A stretch of 64,000 nt of DNA from Cristatella mucedo (GCA_009760855.2 WPIO01000022.1:513501-577500); one strand, 5' to 3'. Positions 12,400 through 24,183 are shown, counted from the first letter of the stretch. The notes: generated from the letters alone by a model not told the origin. Made by a program: numbers and translations.

Positions 12400-13140
12400 C
12401 GCGGTAGATTACTAGGGTTCACGTTATAGATTCAACTATCTTTTGTGCGCACCATTCGGCAAGGAGAAAAAATTCAAATACCCGTAAGCTGACAAAGGTA
12501 AGAAGTGTTACCCTGTTTATAGTAAACCGTGAAATTCGGCAGATTTAGTTTTAGCGATTTGGAGGCGATTCCGCTTACCGGGCGTTTGCGTCCAGCGATA
12601 ATAAACGGCATCATATATCGTTTAAAATAACGGAGGTCCCTTACTAATTACAAAGTGATGAGTTCGTGGACGCTATCATACGATGTGAGCACGGCTTAAA
12701 GTACACCGCCGTGCTAGATGTCGTTTGATGACGCAGCTTTAATGCAGCTGGCGCCTTCCAAGTGGTAGTGCTGCGGTGGCAAAACTTTTTCTTTGGGCGT
12801 CTACACCTGTTTGGACGTACAGGTGTATAAGTTTTTATGTGTGCATACTTGTAACTAGTTCGTTAGTCTTACGCGGTACCGAAACAATTTACCGAAATGG
12901 TGGCTGGATGAAGACACTCAGCCAACCGCCAGCACCGTATAGTCGAGCTACTATCGTGCTTTCACGGAGTAGTCGCCGGGCTAATTGTTCGCGATTCCGG
13001 AGGCTTAGGGTAATTGTTTGGGTTTAAAGGTTAAAAAAGGTCAAAGGAGCATCGTCAGAATTCGGTAAAACTCCTGCGTAGATTAAGCCATATTAATAGG
13101 CGTGTGGAATAACCTACCTGTATCGCACAACTTCAGGCCC
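12400..13140. other. No recognised feature
   Basis: Short unsupported ORFs only. Confidence 0.35.
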
Positions 13141-13146
13141 GGTTTC

Positions 13147-13187
13147 CGGCGGGCGGGCGGGCGTGCGGGCGGGCGGTGTGTGTGTAG
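13147..13187 (+). repeat. GGGC-rich tract with quadruplex potential
   Basis: Runs of ggcgggcgggcg and gcgggcgggcgg followed by a short GT run. At least four GGG runs are closely spaced. Confidence 0.7.
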
Positions 13188-13614
13188 CAGGTTACCCTTT
13201 ACACGGGCGGGCGCTCTCGTCCGGCGAGCGTTAATAATAGCGTAGCCCGATGTATCCCTTCACCCGGCGATGGGTGGGGGGTGAGGGAGGAGAAGGGCCA
13301 AGAATAAACGCGGGCCACTGGCTGGCTGCCCGCTGTACGAGACAAAGCGGTGCGTCGCGTGCTCGTGCGCTCCGACTGCTGGCTTGACAGGATCTGCAGG
13401 GTCCATCTTATTTTTAGATGGGCTAAAGAAGTAATTCTCGGGAGACATACTATCCAAGGAACCTGCCGTGGCCAGCGGCGGTATCTTTGGTTTCCAGCCT
13501 CGGGCGTTCTGAGTAACGACGTCTGCTCTTTAGTCTGGTCCAAAGAGATGTTGCGGCAAGCAACTTCAGACTTCCGCTATATTTGGCCGCACATATTTCT
13601 CTTCAGGCGATAAG

Positions 13615-13880
13615 GCGATAATGTAATGTAATAATGTATCTCCGTCTGTAACTCCACAAAGTCATAAAGACCGTGTGGGTGTTACGCGGGAGAATTTTGT
13701 AAAGCGCACTCACAGCCTGAGCGGCTTTCGGTACGCATTCGGTAGCCAACAGACTTCGTCTCACGCAACAAAGAGAAAGTGGGAAGCACAGCAGAGTCAG
13801 GAGAGCAGTTGAGGTAGTGTGTAGCATGGAAGTAGCAGCTCAGGACCGCTGAAAAGGATTAGCCATAGTCGGCAGCTGGA
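13615..13880 (-). mobile_element. LINE B 3' end
   Basis: Antisense of the LINE B terminus: taatgtatctccgtctgtaa, agagttttg-type end, cattcggtagccaacagact, gtgggaagcacagcagagtc. Nearly the same interval as 920-1195 and 17640-17890. Confidence 0.7.
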
Positions 13881-13924
13881 GAGTAGTTGTCGTTGAGACA
13901 TCTGTACAGCACCGTAAGAGAACT

Positions 13925-15065
13925 GAACGAACGTCTTACTAGGCACTTTACAAATGTGGCAACGGAAGCATGGCTGGCAATTGGTTATGGCATGATAATC
14001 GGTTATGGCATGGGCTGGACGATTTGCAAGTAGCAAGTCGCAGAAATTGAGACGGAATGTCAGCAGTCGAAGGACCAACTTGGATGCGGTGTCTGTCTAA
14101 GAAGGCCCGAATTCCTGCAATGATACGTAGCCGAAATTAGGCAGACTTGACCACGAGCTGACGTGGTCGGCTAGTGAAAAGTCATTTGGGAACAGGACGT
14201 CCAGGTTTCGTGCAGATGCCAGCGGAGATATGCTGGCAGAGATGATTTTGATTGATCAATTTTCGGTTTTTTGAGTAACGCTGCGGTTGCCCTTAATTAG
14301 TAACTCGTATTTATCTTCATTCAATTTTGATTGTTTATATCCAATTGCAAATGTCAGCAGTACATGCAGCAAGGGGAATAAGAGATTTGACAGGCTGGAG
14401 GGTTGGGAGAGGAGAAATGCGTAGGCTGTGTGTTATCTGCATCAAATTGAAAGCCTAGATTGTGCTTAACAATCATATCGGCAAGAGGGAGAGTATAAAC
14501 TGTGAAGAGAAGCGGACCGAGCACAGAGCCCTGAGATACCCCGTACTTTAGCGGTTCTTCCGATGACATTTGTCCGTTCACATCAATACTCTCTCTGTAT
14601 TCTACCACGGAGCTAGGACTTGAACCAATGTCATGCGGTGTCAGTGATGCCTAGGCGAGATGAGAGGCGCTCGAGAAAGACTTGGTGATCAATAGAATCA
14701 AACGCTGCCGAGAGATCAAGCAAAACAAGCAGGCTGCTCCCAAGTCTGCATTCCTGAGAATTTCGGTATACACCAGAAGCAATGCTTCCTATGTGGAGTG
14801 ATTAGCTCTAAAAAGCATACTAGAACTTACTTAGTAGTTTTGAAATTTTAATGTAAGAGTTTAGCTGGTCTGCCCCTTCTTGCTCCAGTGTCTGGTAGTT
14901 ACACCAGTAGGGAGACTGACCAGAAGCTCTCTTGGTCTAGTTTCGCTTTCGTAACGAGCGGCCTAACAGCAGCCTTTTTGAAAGGTGCAGGGACAAGATT
15001 CGAGGCTAAGGACATATTTGTTCTGTTACTTTGATGACGCTAGCTAGACTTTCGGGGCAACACGA
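13925..15065 (-). mobile_element. LINE A copy including RT motifs, broken
   Basis: On the minus strand it reads, in order, LVTKAKLDQESFWSVS near 14900, LDLSAAFDSIDHQVFLERLS near 14690 (RT motif with the first catalytic aspartate), then GVSQGSVLGPLLFTVYTLPL near 14540. The YADD box is changed to DADN at 14450, so catalysis is lost. The 3' part is deleted down to the tail near 13930. Confidence 0.75.
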
Positions 15066-15069
15066 TTGC

Positions 15070-16035
15070 CACCTGCAGGGTCAGATCTGCTTCTAGAGGA
15101 GGCTGTTTTTGTTTTATCTACCGATACATATTTAATTTTGTTCTGCTCTATGCTACAAAGGGCAGCCATGCTTTTTAAGCATCAGCACGAACATAACGCA
15201 CACCTCCAGGGCCTGTTGCGCTCCAGAAGTACAACGGGGATTAGAGTTCAGCCAACGATATATTGAAACTTTGACATTCTAAATCAACAAGACTGTGGTA
15301 ACCTTTAGAGATTATTATGCATACTGACCACTAGCAGTCATCTTGTGGTAGTTTCATTGCTTTTGATTATCGCAATTAGCAGAGTGGCGGAATCGTAACT
15401 TTTGATCGGAGCAGGTTAAGGCGTGTTTCGATCGTGGAATTTTTGTGCACAATCAGCGGTTTGGTCTGAATCAGCGGTTTGGTCTGCCGAAATTTGGTAT
15501 TAAGAGAAAAATCACTTGTTGAACTTTCTTTAATTATGGTTCAATATCTAGCTATTTTAGCAGAATCGAAAAGGGGATTTTTACCGAAATTTAATGAATT
15601 TGGGCCCCACATATTTCTAGAGACTATTCCCATAGCTGGATTGCATCTACTCACCTTTATTGTACTTGTGAGAAGAGTTTTTACCCCGAAATCGGAGCTA
15701 GTCCTGTGACTTGAGAAAAATGTGATGGTATCTCAAGTAAGAACCGTGGATAACTACTAACATTCTGTCAAAAGTAATGCTGAGACTACTGCTGAGTTGG
15801 TATATGCAGTGGCCGAGTCAAAAGAGGGCAGGTGGTATTTCCTCCCCCTCCCTCACAGCAGCGGGGTAGCGACCTGGGCCGCCCCCTATTCTTCCGACCG
15901 TCACTAACGGCGAAATTATGCCTGAATTCAACTCGACGAGCAGCAGCGGAGCTCGTGTCGAATAAGCACCATGACTTTCCGCTATAACGTTTCATTAATT
16001 GCGGGTCTAGCCGCGCCTGCATGAACATTTTTTAT
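15070..16035. other. No recognised feature
   Basis: A 76-codon ORF at 15479-15709 (+) has no recognisable motif and sits in AT-rich DNA, so I treat it as chance. Otherwise nothing. Confidence 0.35.
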
Positions 16036-16135
16036 GGGTCTATCCCATACATGTAAAGTGTCTAGAAAAAGATTAACTTCTCTGAAAGGGCGTACATATT
16101 ATTATCATTATTATTATTATTATTGCAAAAAATTG
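16035..16135 (+). mobile_element. LINE A/SINE1 tail with (ATT)n
   Basis: catgtaaagtgtctagaaaa, gattaacttctctgaaaggg, then ATT/ATC units. Confidence 0.6.
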
Positions 16136-17099
16136 CAGGTCTTGCCCCCTAGATGAAAATCCCGGCGCCACCACTGGGTCCAGGAATGTGTTAATGACGA
16201 CGGCAGGCGTGACCCAACCATGGGTCACCACCTTAACGATGCCAAGTGTGATGAGCTGACTAACCTAGCTCAGGTGCAGCAATGAGTGAAGCTCCGTGTG
16301 ATAGAAGTGGGAAAATTCATGGAGCGCCTTGGGAGTTCGGATGTTGCTATTGCATACGAGAGCGTGGAACTGGCTGTTGGTAACAAGCACGTATCCGGTA
16401 CTTTGTCCTTTGCTGACGATGTTGTGAGCAAAGGACCGGCTTCCTGTGCCGGTCATTGCGATTGCGAAACCAAATCCTACGGGAACTTCCTTTGAGACTG
16501 CTATTGTAATAACTGCTGCAATTATTGACTGCTCCTCTAAGAACTGCTATCCAGAAGGCATCCGAAGTGTCTCGGCAGATATTAATTTCGGAACCTAACA
16601 AGATGGAGAAGCTAAAAGTGTACATCGACGATTGAAGGCAATGCTAGGTTTTCTATCAATCCCACTAGAGGGCGGTCCTAGTTTTAGGAGGAGCCAGTGA
16701 AACTTTTTGACATATTCAATCAGCCGGGTTTTGACAGTCGTAAGAGAGTATTGGCGGCTCCTGGGTTAATGTAATGTCACCCGGAAGCGAATGTGTCATA
16801 ACCTGCTGCTTAGAGTATATGAAAAGGTCATGTGAAGTGAAGATTAGTCAGTTGCACTATCGTGCCGTGCCGATCAGATGCGACCCTCTTTCTTCGGCTG
16901 TGGATTACGCAGCTATACTCAAAGAATGACACGTAATTCTTATTCACAAGTGGGCGTTCTTGATTGCTCTCCGAAGCTTGCTCTGGTATCGGCGCCACTT
17001 CCGTTTTCGAGCGCAGCCGATGCGGCTTCTCCGACGACTCGGTGCGAGTAATATGACTCGCTAGCTGCCCTTTGATGATGGTGTGCCGAGGGTTTTTAT

Positions 17100-17900
17100 T
17101 GGAAATACTCACAGCACGGCGGCGAGTCACTGGCGAGTCTATTATTTCCTTCTTCGTTGCATAGCTACAAATCCCTATCCATGATTAGAAGCTGTCTCCC
17201 ACAGTGGCTTGTAAAAAATTTAACTAGCTCTTTAGTTCTGTCTCGGCTTGATTATTGTAATTCCCTTTTGGCTGGGCTACCAAAGAAAGCTATTATGCCA
17301 CTACAGCGGACTATGAATATGGCTGCAAGGCTGGTCTTCAAGTCCCAGCGGTTTGAGCACGTGTCTCCTTTGCTGAAAGAGCTAGAATGGTTGCCGGTTG
17401 AGCAAAGGATACAGAGCAAAGTTCTTACGCTGACCCACAAGGCCCGCCACGGCTTGGCTCCTTCGTACCTAGCTGAGCTGCTGCATCAGTTTCAGCCTGT
17501 TCGCGCCCTCAGGTCCTATGTGGACAATAAATTAGCTGTTCCATTCCTCCGCTTACAGACAGTTGGCGACAGAAGCTTTAGCTCTGCAGGTCCTAGACTG
17601 TGGAACTCGCTTCCACAATTCTTACGCAACGACATCTACTCTCCAACTGCCGACTATGGCACATCTTTTTCAGCGGTCCTGAACTGCTACTTCTATGCTA
17701 CTCACTACCTCAACTGCTCTCCTAACTCTGCTATGCTTCCCACTTTCTCTTTGTTGCGTGAGACAAAGTCTGTTGGCTACCGAATGCTTACCGAAAGCCG
17801 CTTAGGCTGTGAGTGCGCTATACAAAACTCTCCTGCGTAACACCCACATGGTCCCTATGACTTTCTGGAGTTACTGACGGAGATACATGACATGACATAT
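17100..17900 (+). mobile_element. LINE B copy, 5'-truncated
   Basis: Carries the end of ORF2 and the short 3' UTR of the second LINE family. It ends with gttactgacggagatacatg and ACATG repeats rather than the ATT tail of LINE A. Confidence 0.8.
17157..17840 (+). CDS. LINE B ORF2 C-terminal part
   Basis: 227 open codons. SLVLSRLDYCNSLLAGLPKK, LQRTMNMAARLVFKSQRFEH, LKELEWLPVEQRIQSKVLTL and AGPRLWNSLPQFLR are the standard post-RT connection region of L2/CR1-type ORF2 proteins. The YADD site is upstream and missing. It ends with the GYRMLTESRLGCECAIQNSP tail found in all LINE B copies here. Confidence 0.8.
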   Translation: MHSYKSLSMIRSCLPQWLVKNLTSSLVLSRLDYCNSLLAGLPKKAIMPLQRTMNMAARLVFKSQRFEHVSPLLKELEWLPVEQRIQSKVLTLTHKARHGLAPSYLAELLHQFQPVRALRSYVDNKLAVPFLRLQTVGDRSFSSAGPRLWNSLPQFLRNDIYSPTADYGTSFSAVLNCYFYATHYLNCSPNSAMLPTFSLLRETKSVGYRMLTESRLGCECAIQNSPA

Positions 17901-17969
17901 GGAAACTGCATCTATAAAAAATACCTAGAACCTAGCCATTATCGTTTCATGTAATTTTCGCAAAGCTGG

Positions 17970-18075
17970 AATAAATAAATATAATTAATTTATATAGCAC
18001 CCGAAGAGAACTTAATCTCTATTCAGGCGCTTCACATATGCCTCTGGGCTCGAAGGAAGTGCGTGTACTGCCAGC
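17970..18075 (-). mobile_element. SINE1 fragment
   Basis: Antisense tail tatatagcacccgaagagaa, ctattcaggcgcttcacata and tgcctctgggctcga. The tRNA head is cut off. Confidence 0.6.
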
Positions 18076-19300
18076 TTGTGACGCTGTGAAAACGGGAAAT
18101 GGAGCGTGTGGCGGCACACTTCCGGCGATTTCCTCGTCAAGTCAACTGAAGGCCGAGGGTCAAGGCTTAGCCCTCTCCCCAACAGTGCAGAATTTAATTT
18201 CCTGGCTGGGTCTGGCTGTAGGTGTGTGCAACGATCGAAAATCGCTAAATTCCTATAAAAAAAAAATAAAAAATTCGAGCCAGTGTACGTGCCAACTGCA
18301 AGAGAAAGTCAAGCAGCAGTGCCGTCGCTGGCGCACGCTCTGGTTACACTGGACATTTTTGTATGACATGCCTTCGCAGCAGCTCGAACGACTTCGCGAG
18401 GCCTTTGACGCGTTCGAACACGATACATTACGTGTACCGGCAATAACGTAGCCAGAGAGCCTAGGAGACTGAAGCCCATCGAGTCGCGGACGGTCACGTG
18501 CCGCTCAGAGACAAGCTTCCCCTTCGGCCTGCCACGCGATCGATAGGGAGCCCTTCAATTTAAATTAGAAAGTTCGGGCCGAATCGCTGTTTCCCGAAAG
18601 TCACTGCTACCTTACGCGTAAGCATAATATTTTCGCCATTGCTGTGCTGTCATGTGAGTTGAAGTCTGTCTCCTGAATTTAACGTCGTAGGTGAGTTGTC
18701 CACGGTGAAAATATCAAAAGCTCGTGCAGGTGGCAAAGCAGATTTAGCCAGAGCAAACATAGAGCAACGTTATAGCCTTATTCGCAGGGAGTTGGCATGG
18801 GGGGGGCGTACCTGCGGCATTGTAGACATTGTTCGGCAGCTCTCGGTTTTGTTTTCTAACCTCGGGTGCCCAGAAGAAGCGAACGGCGGAACATCTAGTC
18901 ACGTTACGGTGTCAATCGATACGAGTAACTCACTACGCGTGGACTCGCTTGGCTGAGTCATAGAAATTCCGCCTCGGAAGACAAGGCTGCGCCTTCTAGC
19001 GGCGTGACGGACTTTCTCGATTTAATTAATAGGGATCGCGAGTACTATTCGAACCCGATACCTTGGGTCATTAAACCTTAGCGGCGAGCAAATGGGTGCA
19101 GAGATAAATGCGGACTTGAAGGGAGCTCACCTGTTGCCAGTTTGCTTTCACTTCTTCCCCGGAGCGCGGTACAATGAGTGAGGTAGCTTTTTGGCAACTC
19201 GGTATGCGCAAATACGGCTGTAGCGGTCGGAAAGGCGTCGGTTGACGGATGCCTCCGAAGCACTTTGACAGCGCACACCGTTGTGGGCTCTCGGCTGTAG

Positions 19301-19454
19301 GGGAGTACGTGAGGCCTGCCGTGAACATTGCACTCGCTGTCCTGCTGGCGTGCCTGAGCGTGCCCGTCGTGCAGAACCTGCTCTCGCCCAGACAGAGCAT
19401 GAACACGTCGTTCGACCCTCTGCGACTTGTCAACACGTACGGTGCCTTCGGCAG
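19301..19454 (+). CDS. LMF1: LMF1-like exon a (membrane helix and SFDPLRLVNTYGAFG block)
   Basis: The acceptor is ctgtag at 19295-19300 and the donor is gttcgtaag at 19455. The frame is also open upstream to an ATG at 19249, but family alignment and the good acceptor favour a start at 19301. The exon ends in phase 2 (AG of a serine codon completed by the next exon). It encodes one hydrophobic segment followed by a highly conserved block. Confidence 0.82.
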
Positions 19455-22400
19455 GTTCGTAAGCGCGCTCGCTCGCTCGTCTCGCGAAAGTGGCCGGCCA
19501 CTTTCTCGATGGCTGGCGATCTTCCGGCGAGTGGCAGACATCCTCGGACAAATAAACGGATGAATCGCGGCATTTCGGGCTCAAGTTTGCTACGTTTGAC
19601 ATCGGTACGCTCGCGTCACCGCCACCGCCGGTCATTTCACGCTGTAGCGTCACCAAGGAGAGGACGGAAGTGATACTTCAGGGAACCCACGACGACGTGC
19701 GCCTAGTTGGCGACGCAGCCGACTGGCAGGAGTATGAATTTAAGTGCAAGCCCGGGCGCGTCGATCGCCGACCGTGCATCGTGTCGCCCTATCACTACCG
19801 GCTGGACTGGCTCATGTGGTTCGCAGCCTTTCAGGTGCGCCCGACTTTGCTACGCCGGCCTCTCAGCGTTTGCCCTCTGCCGCCCTCTGCCGCCCGCCTC
19901 TGCGGCAGTGCACCCACCTCTGCCGCCCTCTGCTCGCCTCCGCCCAACTGTGCCACCGCGCGCGCCCGCCTCTGGCGCCCTCTGACTGCCGCGGTTGTCC
20001 GCTGCCCGCGCTGCACTCTTTCCTTCCGCTTTGAAACGCTTTGCTGACTACTGATTACTCGCCAACTGTCGCCGATTCGTGGACGCAGGTCACACGCCGC
20101 AAGGTCTGCGAAAACAGTCGGGGTCTTTGTAATGCGACGAACCTCACTCAAGCTCTATGGCCATAGCTCTTTTTAGTTTAATCTAGCTGTGCAGAAATTG
20201 CGAATGTATTTCGTCGTTAAAATATTCGTAAAGTGCTTGTCACGCTCACTTTGCAGCCAGTGCCCACGCTTCAGTAGCCAAACCGCCGCCATTTGGGGAC
20301 TACGCTGACGCCAATCAATGCCTGAGATGGCGCCATTGTGGAACCAAACGCCGTTGAACCGTTAGCTCTCCGGCAGCAGCCGAATTCTTTGAGTAGCCTT
20401 TACTTTCCGGCGTACGGCGCTCGTAATCCGTCGCTCGGAGATCGCCAAAGTCACTTTGACGTTGCTTTTTCACGCGTAGCCTGACACGTGACGCCGTTTG
20501 GCCGCAGTCAAAACGCGTTCGCACAATTTAGGCTTGTGCGATTTCGTGGAGTAAGAGCGTGCCGCTCTATCGCATACGTCAATGTCGTACGCGTGCGAAA
20601 CTTATCCGTAGCCCAAGTATGCGATTAGTTGAGCGCTAGAGCTTTCTATCGGCGATTTCGTAAGCTGCGTTGCAGTCTTTGTCGTAAACTGTCGAAAGCC
20701 CGACCTGCGTCAGAACATCCCCTGACCTGACCACATTTAAAAAGAATTTAAAACACCTATTTAGGACAGCATTTAGTGGGTCCCTGTGATTCGTCCTTGA
20801 TGTGCTTATGCGTGCTGACACTGTGCATGCTGCCACTAGCCACATTTGCATGCTGACCCTGTGCATGTCACCCCTAACCATGTTATTCATTTTGTTTGTT
20901 TATCAAGCATGATTTTACTCACCATTCAATTGCATTTCCCTTTGCAGCAAATGTAAAGCGCCTAGAGAGCGATTAAGTTCTTTAAGGGCGCTTTATCAAG
21001 TGCATTATTATTATTATTATTAAAGCCTTTGACTGAACGCGAGAAAAGGTCACCCATTGCTGAAAAAATGCATTATGATAATAATAGTAGTAATTTATTT
21101 ATATAGCACCCTCGGAGAACTTAATCTCTCTCTAGGCACTGTACGTATGCTGTAAAGGAAGCATGGCCGTACAGCTAGCGGTAACATGCACCGCGGCAGC
21201 ATGCATAATAATACGTAGTAGCAAGCGCAGTGTCGGCACGCATAAGCGAACAAAGGACAAATCACAAGGATCCAGCAAAGGCTGTGAGGAACGGGTGCGC
21301 TTTGAGGATTCTTTTAAAGTGTCAAGTCAGAAAATGTCGCGACGCATGTCGGCAGTGAGTTTCAGGCTGCGGAAGCGCACAAACTAAACCGGCGTGGTCT
21401 TCGCAGGATTCTAGGTTGGCTGCTCGAGGCGCGGCTAGACGAATGCGCGGTGTCGCGAGCGCTCCCCCCTCGCGTCGTCTGTATCGAGTCTGTGTCTGCG
21501 AAGAGCCGGCGGCCGCGCAGGCTGCTCGTCGCGTTCGCCCGTCGAGCCGTCGAGCAGCCTGCGCGCGCGGCCAGCAGCCACGCCGCCTGCCGGCGCGTCC
21601 CGCGACGTCCCGCGACCGGCCGGTGGGGCCACGCACGTCCGCCGACTCGGCCGCCGGACGTGCGTTCGGCTCCGGCGGCCCGACGACTCGGCGTAGCAGC
21701 GAGTCCCGCGCCGCCGGAGCCGCCGTTTGCACTCGGCAGGCGGGCGCTGCTGCCCGCCGACGCCGCCAGCACCTGTCTCAGACCGAATGCGCTCGCGGCG
21801 TCGGACGGACGGACGAGCCGTCGTAGGTCACCTCGGCAGACGCGTCGTCGTCTGCCCGATCCGCTGGGCGCTCGCTCGGGCCCGCCGCCGCCGCTGCCGC
21901 CGCGGTCCCTCCCCACCCAAATTAATTGCTCCCGCTCTCCCTAGCCCGCCTGGCCCAGGCACGGAGACCGACCGGCGTGGACGCCGTCCCGAGCTGCAGT
22001 TGCTGTTGCTGTGCGGCGGCTGCGGCGGCAGGCTGTCGCCGGCGTAGAAGCGCTGCGTACTTAGCCGCGGCCGCCGTCCGCCCGCCCGCCGCCAGCGCGG
22101 TTGTCTCGCTCGGCGCCGGCGCCCGTCGGCGGCGGGCGGTGAGACACCGCTCCCAGGTAACCGCCCACCGCGCCGCCGCCGCAGCGTTTGTGTCACCCTT
22201 TTTCAGAACTATCAGCACAACCCGTGGCTACTGCATCTGGTTGCAAAGCTTTTGGTCAACGACGCGGACGCGGCGGCGCTCCTGGCTGTCAATCCTTTCG
22301 ACGGCAAGCCGCCGCCCAGGTAGCGGCGGCACAGGCTTCGCGGCGCCGCGGCTGAGCTGTCTCATTCGGGACGCCGCCGCGGGCGGGCGGTCGGACGCTT

Positions 22401-23283
22401 CGTCGGGCCGGTCCGTGCGGGCATGGCGGGCGCGCCCGACTTAGGCCTTGCCCAAAGAGCGCCGCCGAACGGGGGCGCTTCGAACCCCCGCCCCTCCCCC
22501 CCCCTCCGCTTCGCGAAAACTCGGCGGCAGCCGCGATTCGCTCTCGCTACATCGTCCCCCTCCGCCCGCTCGTAACTCTCCCATCCCATCCACACCGTGC
22601 AGCCGCGCCCGTCTGATGCGTTCGTTCGTTCAGCCTTGGCCTTGACCCGACGGTCGGCGCTCGCGTCGCTAGCTCGTCTCGCCACCATCGCTCGGCGCAT
22701 GGCGCTCGCGCGAGACCCCGCCATGCGCCTCCACCTGCCGCCGGGGCGGGCCAGGCCGCCTGCCGGCTGGACGCCGGTCGCGCGACTCCAATTAAAAATC
22801 AGGTCGGCACGAGCCGCCGCCGCTATCGCTCGCGCGTCGCCGTTTAGCGAAAACCGCGCGCAAGATACGCGAGCTGCGGAGACGGCGCGTGGCCTGCGGC
22901 CGATGCGGCGGGCGCGGTCGCCGCCGGGCTCGATTGGCTGACGCGCCGGCGGCGGCGACTTGCGGCGGCCGCTCGCTGCCTCGCGTTGGGGTTCGCCCGT
23001 CGTCGCTCTCGGGCCGTCTCTTCGTGCCCCCTTCACACACACCCGCCGCCGCGCGCGCGTGCGTCTGTACCTGCGCAGGTTCGTCCGAGCCGAGCACTAC
23101 CGCTACAAATACGCCAAGCTCGGCGGCGACGCGGCGGCTCGCGGCCAGTGGTGGACTCGGAAGAAAGTCGGCGGGTACCTTCCGCCCGTCGACCTCGGCG
23201 CTTTGAAGGACGCCCTGGAGCAGATGGGCTGGACGGTGCCGCGCGCGCGAGCACCTGCCGCCGCATCTGCAGTCGCCGGCTAG
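19301..23283 (+). CDS. LMF1: Lipase maturation factor (LMF1-like), last four exons, partial gene
   Basis: Exons 19301-19454, 19648-19834, 22207-22319 and 23079-23283 (stop TAG). Phases agree at every junction (2, 0, 2) and all introns are GT-AG. The joined product is about 219 residues, the C-terminal two-fifths of a family usually near 560-570. It starts in a hydrophobic segment (VNIALAVLLACLSVPVVQNLL, a likely ER membrane helix). Then come family blocks SMNTSFDPLRLVNTYGAFG, TKERTEVILQGT, WQEYEFKCKPG, SPYHYRLDWLMWFAAFQ and AEHYRYKY. Known role of the family: a multi-pass ER membrane protein needed for folding of lipoprotein, hepatic and pancreatic-type lipases. The spelling around the KCKPG and SPYHYRLDWLMW blocks looks more like LMF1 than LMF2. 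No 5' exons were recognised between 1 and 19300; they may lie behind large introns or outside the window. The surroundings are very GC-rich and CpG-rich. Confidence 0.9.
19648..19834 (+). CDS. LMF1: LMF1-like exon b (core block with RLDWLMWFAAFQ)
   Basis: The acceptor gctgtag ends at 19647 and the donor gtgcgc starts at 19835. Joining exons a and b gives GAFG-S-VTKERTEVILQGT, as in the family. The exon ends in phase 0 after AAFQ. The preceding intron is 193 bp. Confidence 0.92.
20690..21025 (+). mobile_element. LINE A 3' end (in LMF1 intron)
   Basis: Matches the last part of the LINE A ORF and its 3' UTR (repeated gcatgctgacactgtgcatg motifs, then the aaatgtaaagcgcctagaga tail and an ATT run). 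It is 5'-truncated as is usual for L2/CR1-type retrotransposons. Confidence 0.75.
21070..21400 (-). mobile_element. LINE A 3' end, opposite orientation (in LMF1 intron)
   Basis: Starts with TAA/TTA runs and the reverse complement of the LINE A tail (atatagcaccctcggagaac), then antisense 3' UTR and ORF remnants. It faces the copy at 20690-21025 tail to tail, so the pair could form a hairpin in the pre-mRNA. Confidence 0.7.
22207..22319 (+). CDS. LMF1: LMF1-like exon c (NYQHNPWLLHLVAKLL)
   Basis: The acceptor is tttttcag at 22206 and the donor gtagcg follows CCCAG at 22319. The exon reads on from AAFQ as NYQHNPWLLHLVAKLL and NPFDGKPPP, matching the family order. It ends in phase 2. The intron before it (19835-22206) carries two LINE A tails in opposite orientation and a very GC-rich stretch. 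Confidence 0.9.
23079..23283 (+). CDS. LMF1: LMF1-like terminal exon
   Basis: The acceptor ctgcgcag ends at 23078. The joined arginine codon is followed by FVRAEHYRYKYAKLGG, then GQWWTRKKVGGYLPPV and a short Ala/Arg-rich C-terminus ending at TAG 23281-23283. The WW-RK-G-Y-PP spacing is diagnostic for the end of lipase maturation factors. Confidence 0.92.
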
Positions 23284-23441
23284 TCGCCCAGCGTGGGCAG
23301 TCCGGTCGCCAGCTAGCGGAGTACTAGCAGCCTCCCCGCGCGGCGCGGTCGTCTGGCGGCGGTGGCGGCTGCCGGTCTCTGCGTTGTCGTCGTTAGACGG
23401 CGCCGGCCACTCGCATTCGTGCCCTGTGGATCTGTGTCATC

Positions 23442-23447
23442 AATAAA
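23442..23447 (+). terminator. Poly(A) signal AATAAA of the LMF1-like gene
   Basis: Canonical AATAAA about 160 bp after the stop, followed by a GT/CG-rich stretch. It is the only AATAAA I saw between the stop and the (GA)n tract, so the 3' UTR probably ends near 23465. Confidence 0.65.
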
Positions 23448-23694
23448 CCGTCGCAGCGCATCGGTTCGCGCTCCTCTTCGCCTCGTCGTACGCTCTCGTC
23501 GTTCGGCCTCTCGCCGCCGTTTAATAGCGAACCTGGGCCGCGCGCCTCCGCCGAGCGGCGAGAGCGAGTTTCTTGGTCGGGCAGTGGGGCTGCCTGCGGG
23601 GTCGCCGAGCGACCCTGGAGAGTGGCCAACCGCGGAGGCGTAGCGAAAGCGCCTCGCCTCAAGGAGGGGGCGAGAAGAGCGCGAAGGGGAGCCG

Positions 23695-23727
23695 CGAGAG
23701 AGAGAGAGAGAGAGAGCGAGCGACAGA

Positions 23728-23788
<61 letters not shown>

Positions 23789-23915
23789 ACCGAGAGAGAC
23801 ACAGAGAGAGAGAGAGGGAGACACAGAGAGAGAGAGAGAGGGAGAGAGAGACACAGAGAGAGAGAGACAGAGAGAGAGAGGGAGAGAGAGACACAGAGAG
23901 ACAGACAGAGAGAGA
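23695..23915 (+). repeat. (GA)n-rich microsatellite, imperfect
   Basis: About 220 bp of GA with interspersed CA and GGGA, starting some 250 bp after the LMF1-like poly(A) signal. It is the only long purine-rich (GA) tract on the + strand; the other long tracts are CT. Confidence 0.95.
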
Positions 23916-24183
23916 GAGCGGGACGGAGCGTGAAGAGCGGAAGCCATCGTGCGGCGGGCGAGAATCGGGGCAGACGGGGAGCAAACTTCGCCGTGGGAGC
24001 TTAGAGTGGTGGCAATGCCGGACGCGGCGAGTTGCGTTTGCTCGCAGTCCGCTCGCTCATTTCGCAAGCATTCGATGTGACCGCGTGCGCTCCCCAAACT
24101 CGCGAGCTGAGAACCGTCAATGGGGTGGCGTAAGTCGTGCGACGGTAGCGGGCATCCGCAGCTAATACGGCGTCGTTTGAGTC

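Noticed and set aside
21322-22444. Several Arg/Ala/Pro ORFs of 100-230 codons in GC-rich DNA (also 24934-27535)
   Set aside because: They overlap in many frames on both strands, carry no domain, and are expected from high GC content. The true LMF1 exons run through part of the region in another frame.
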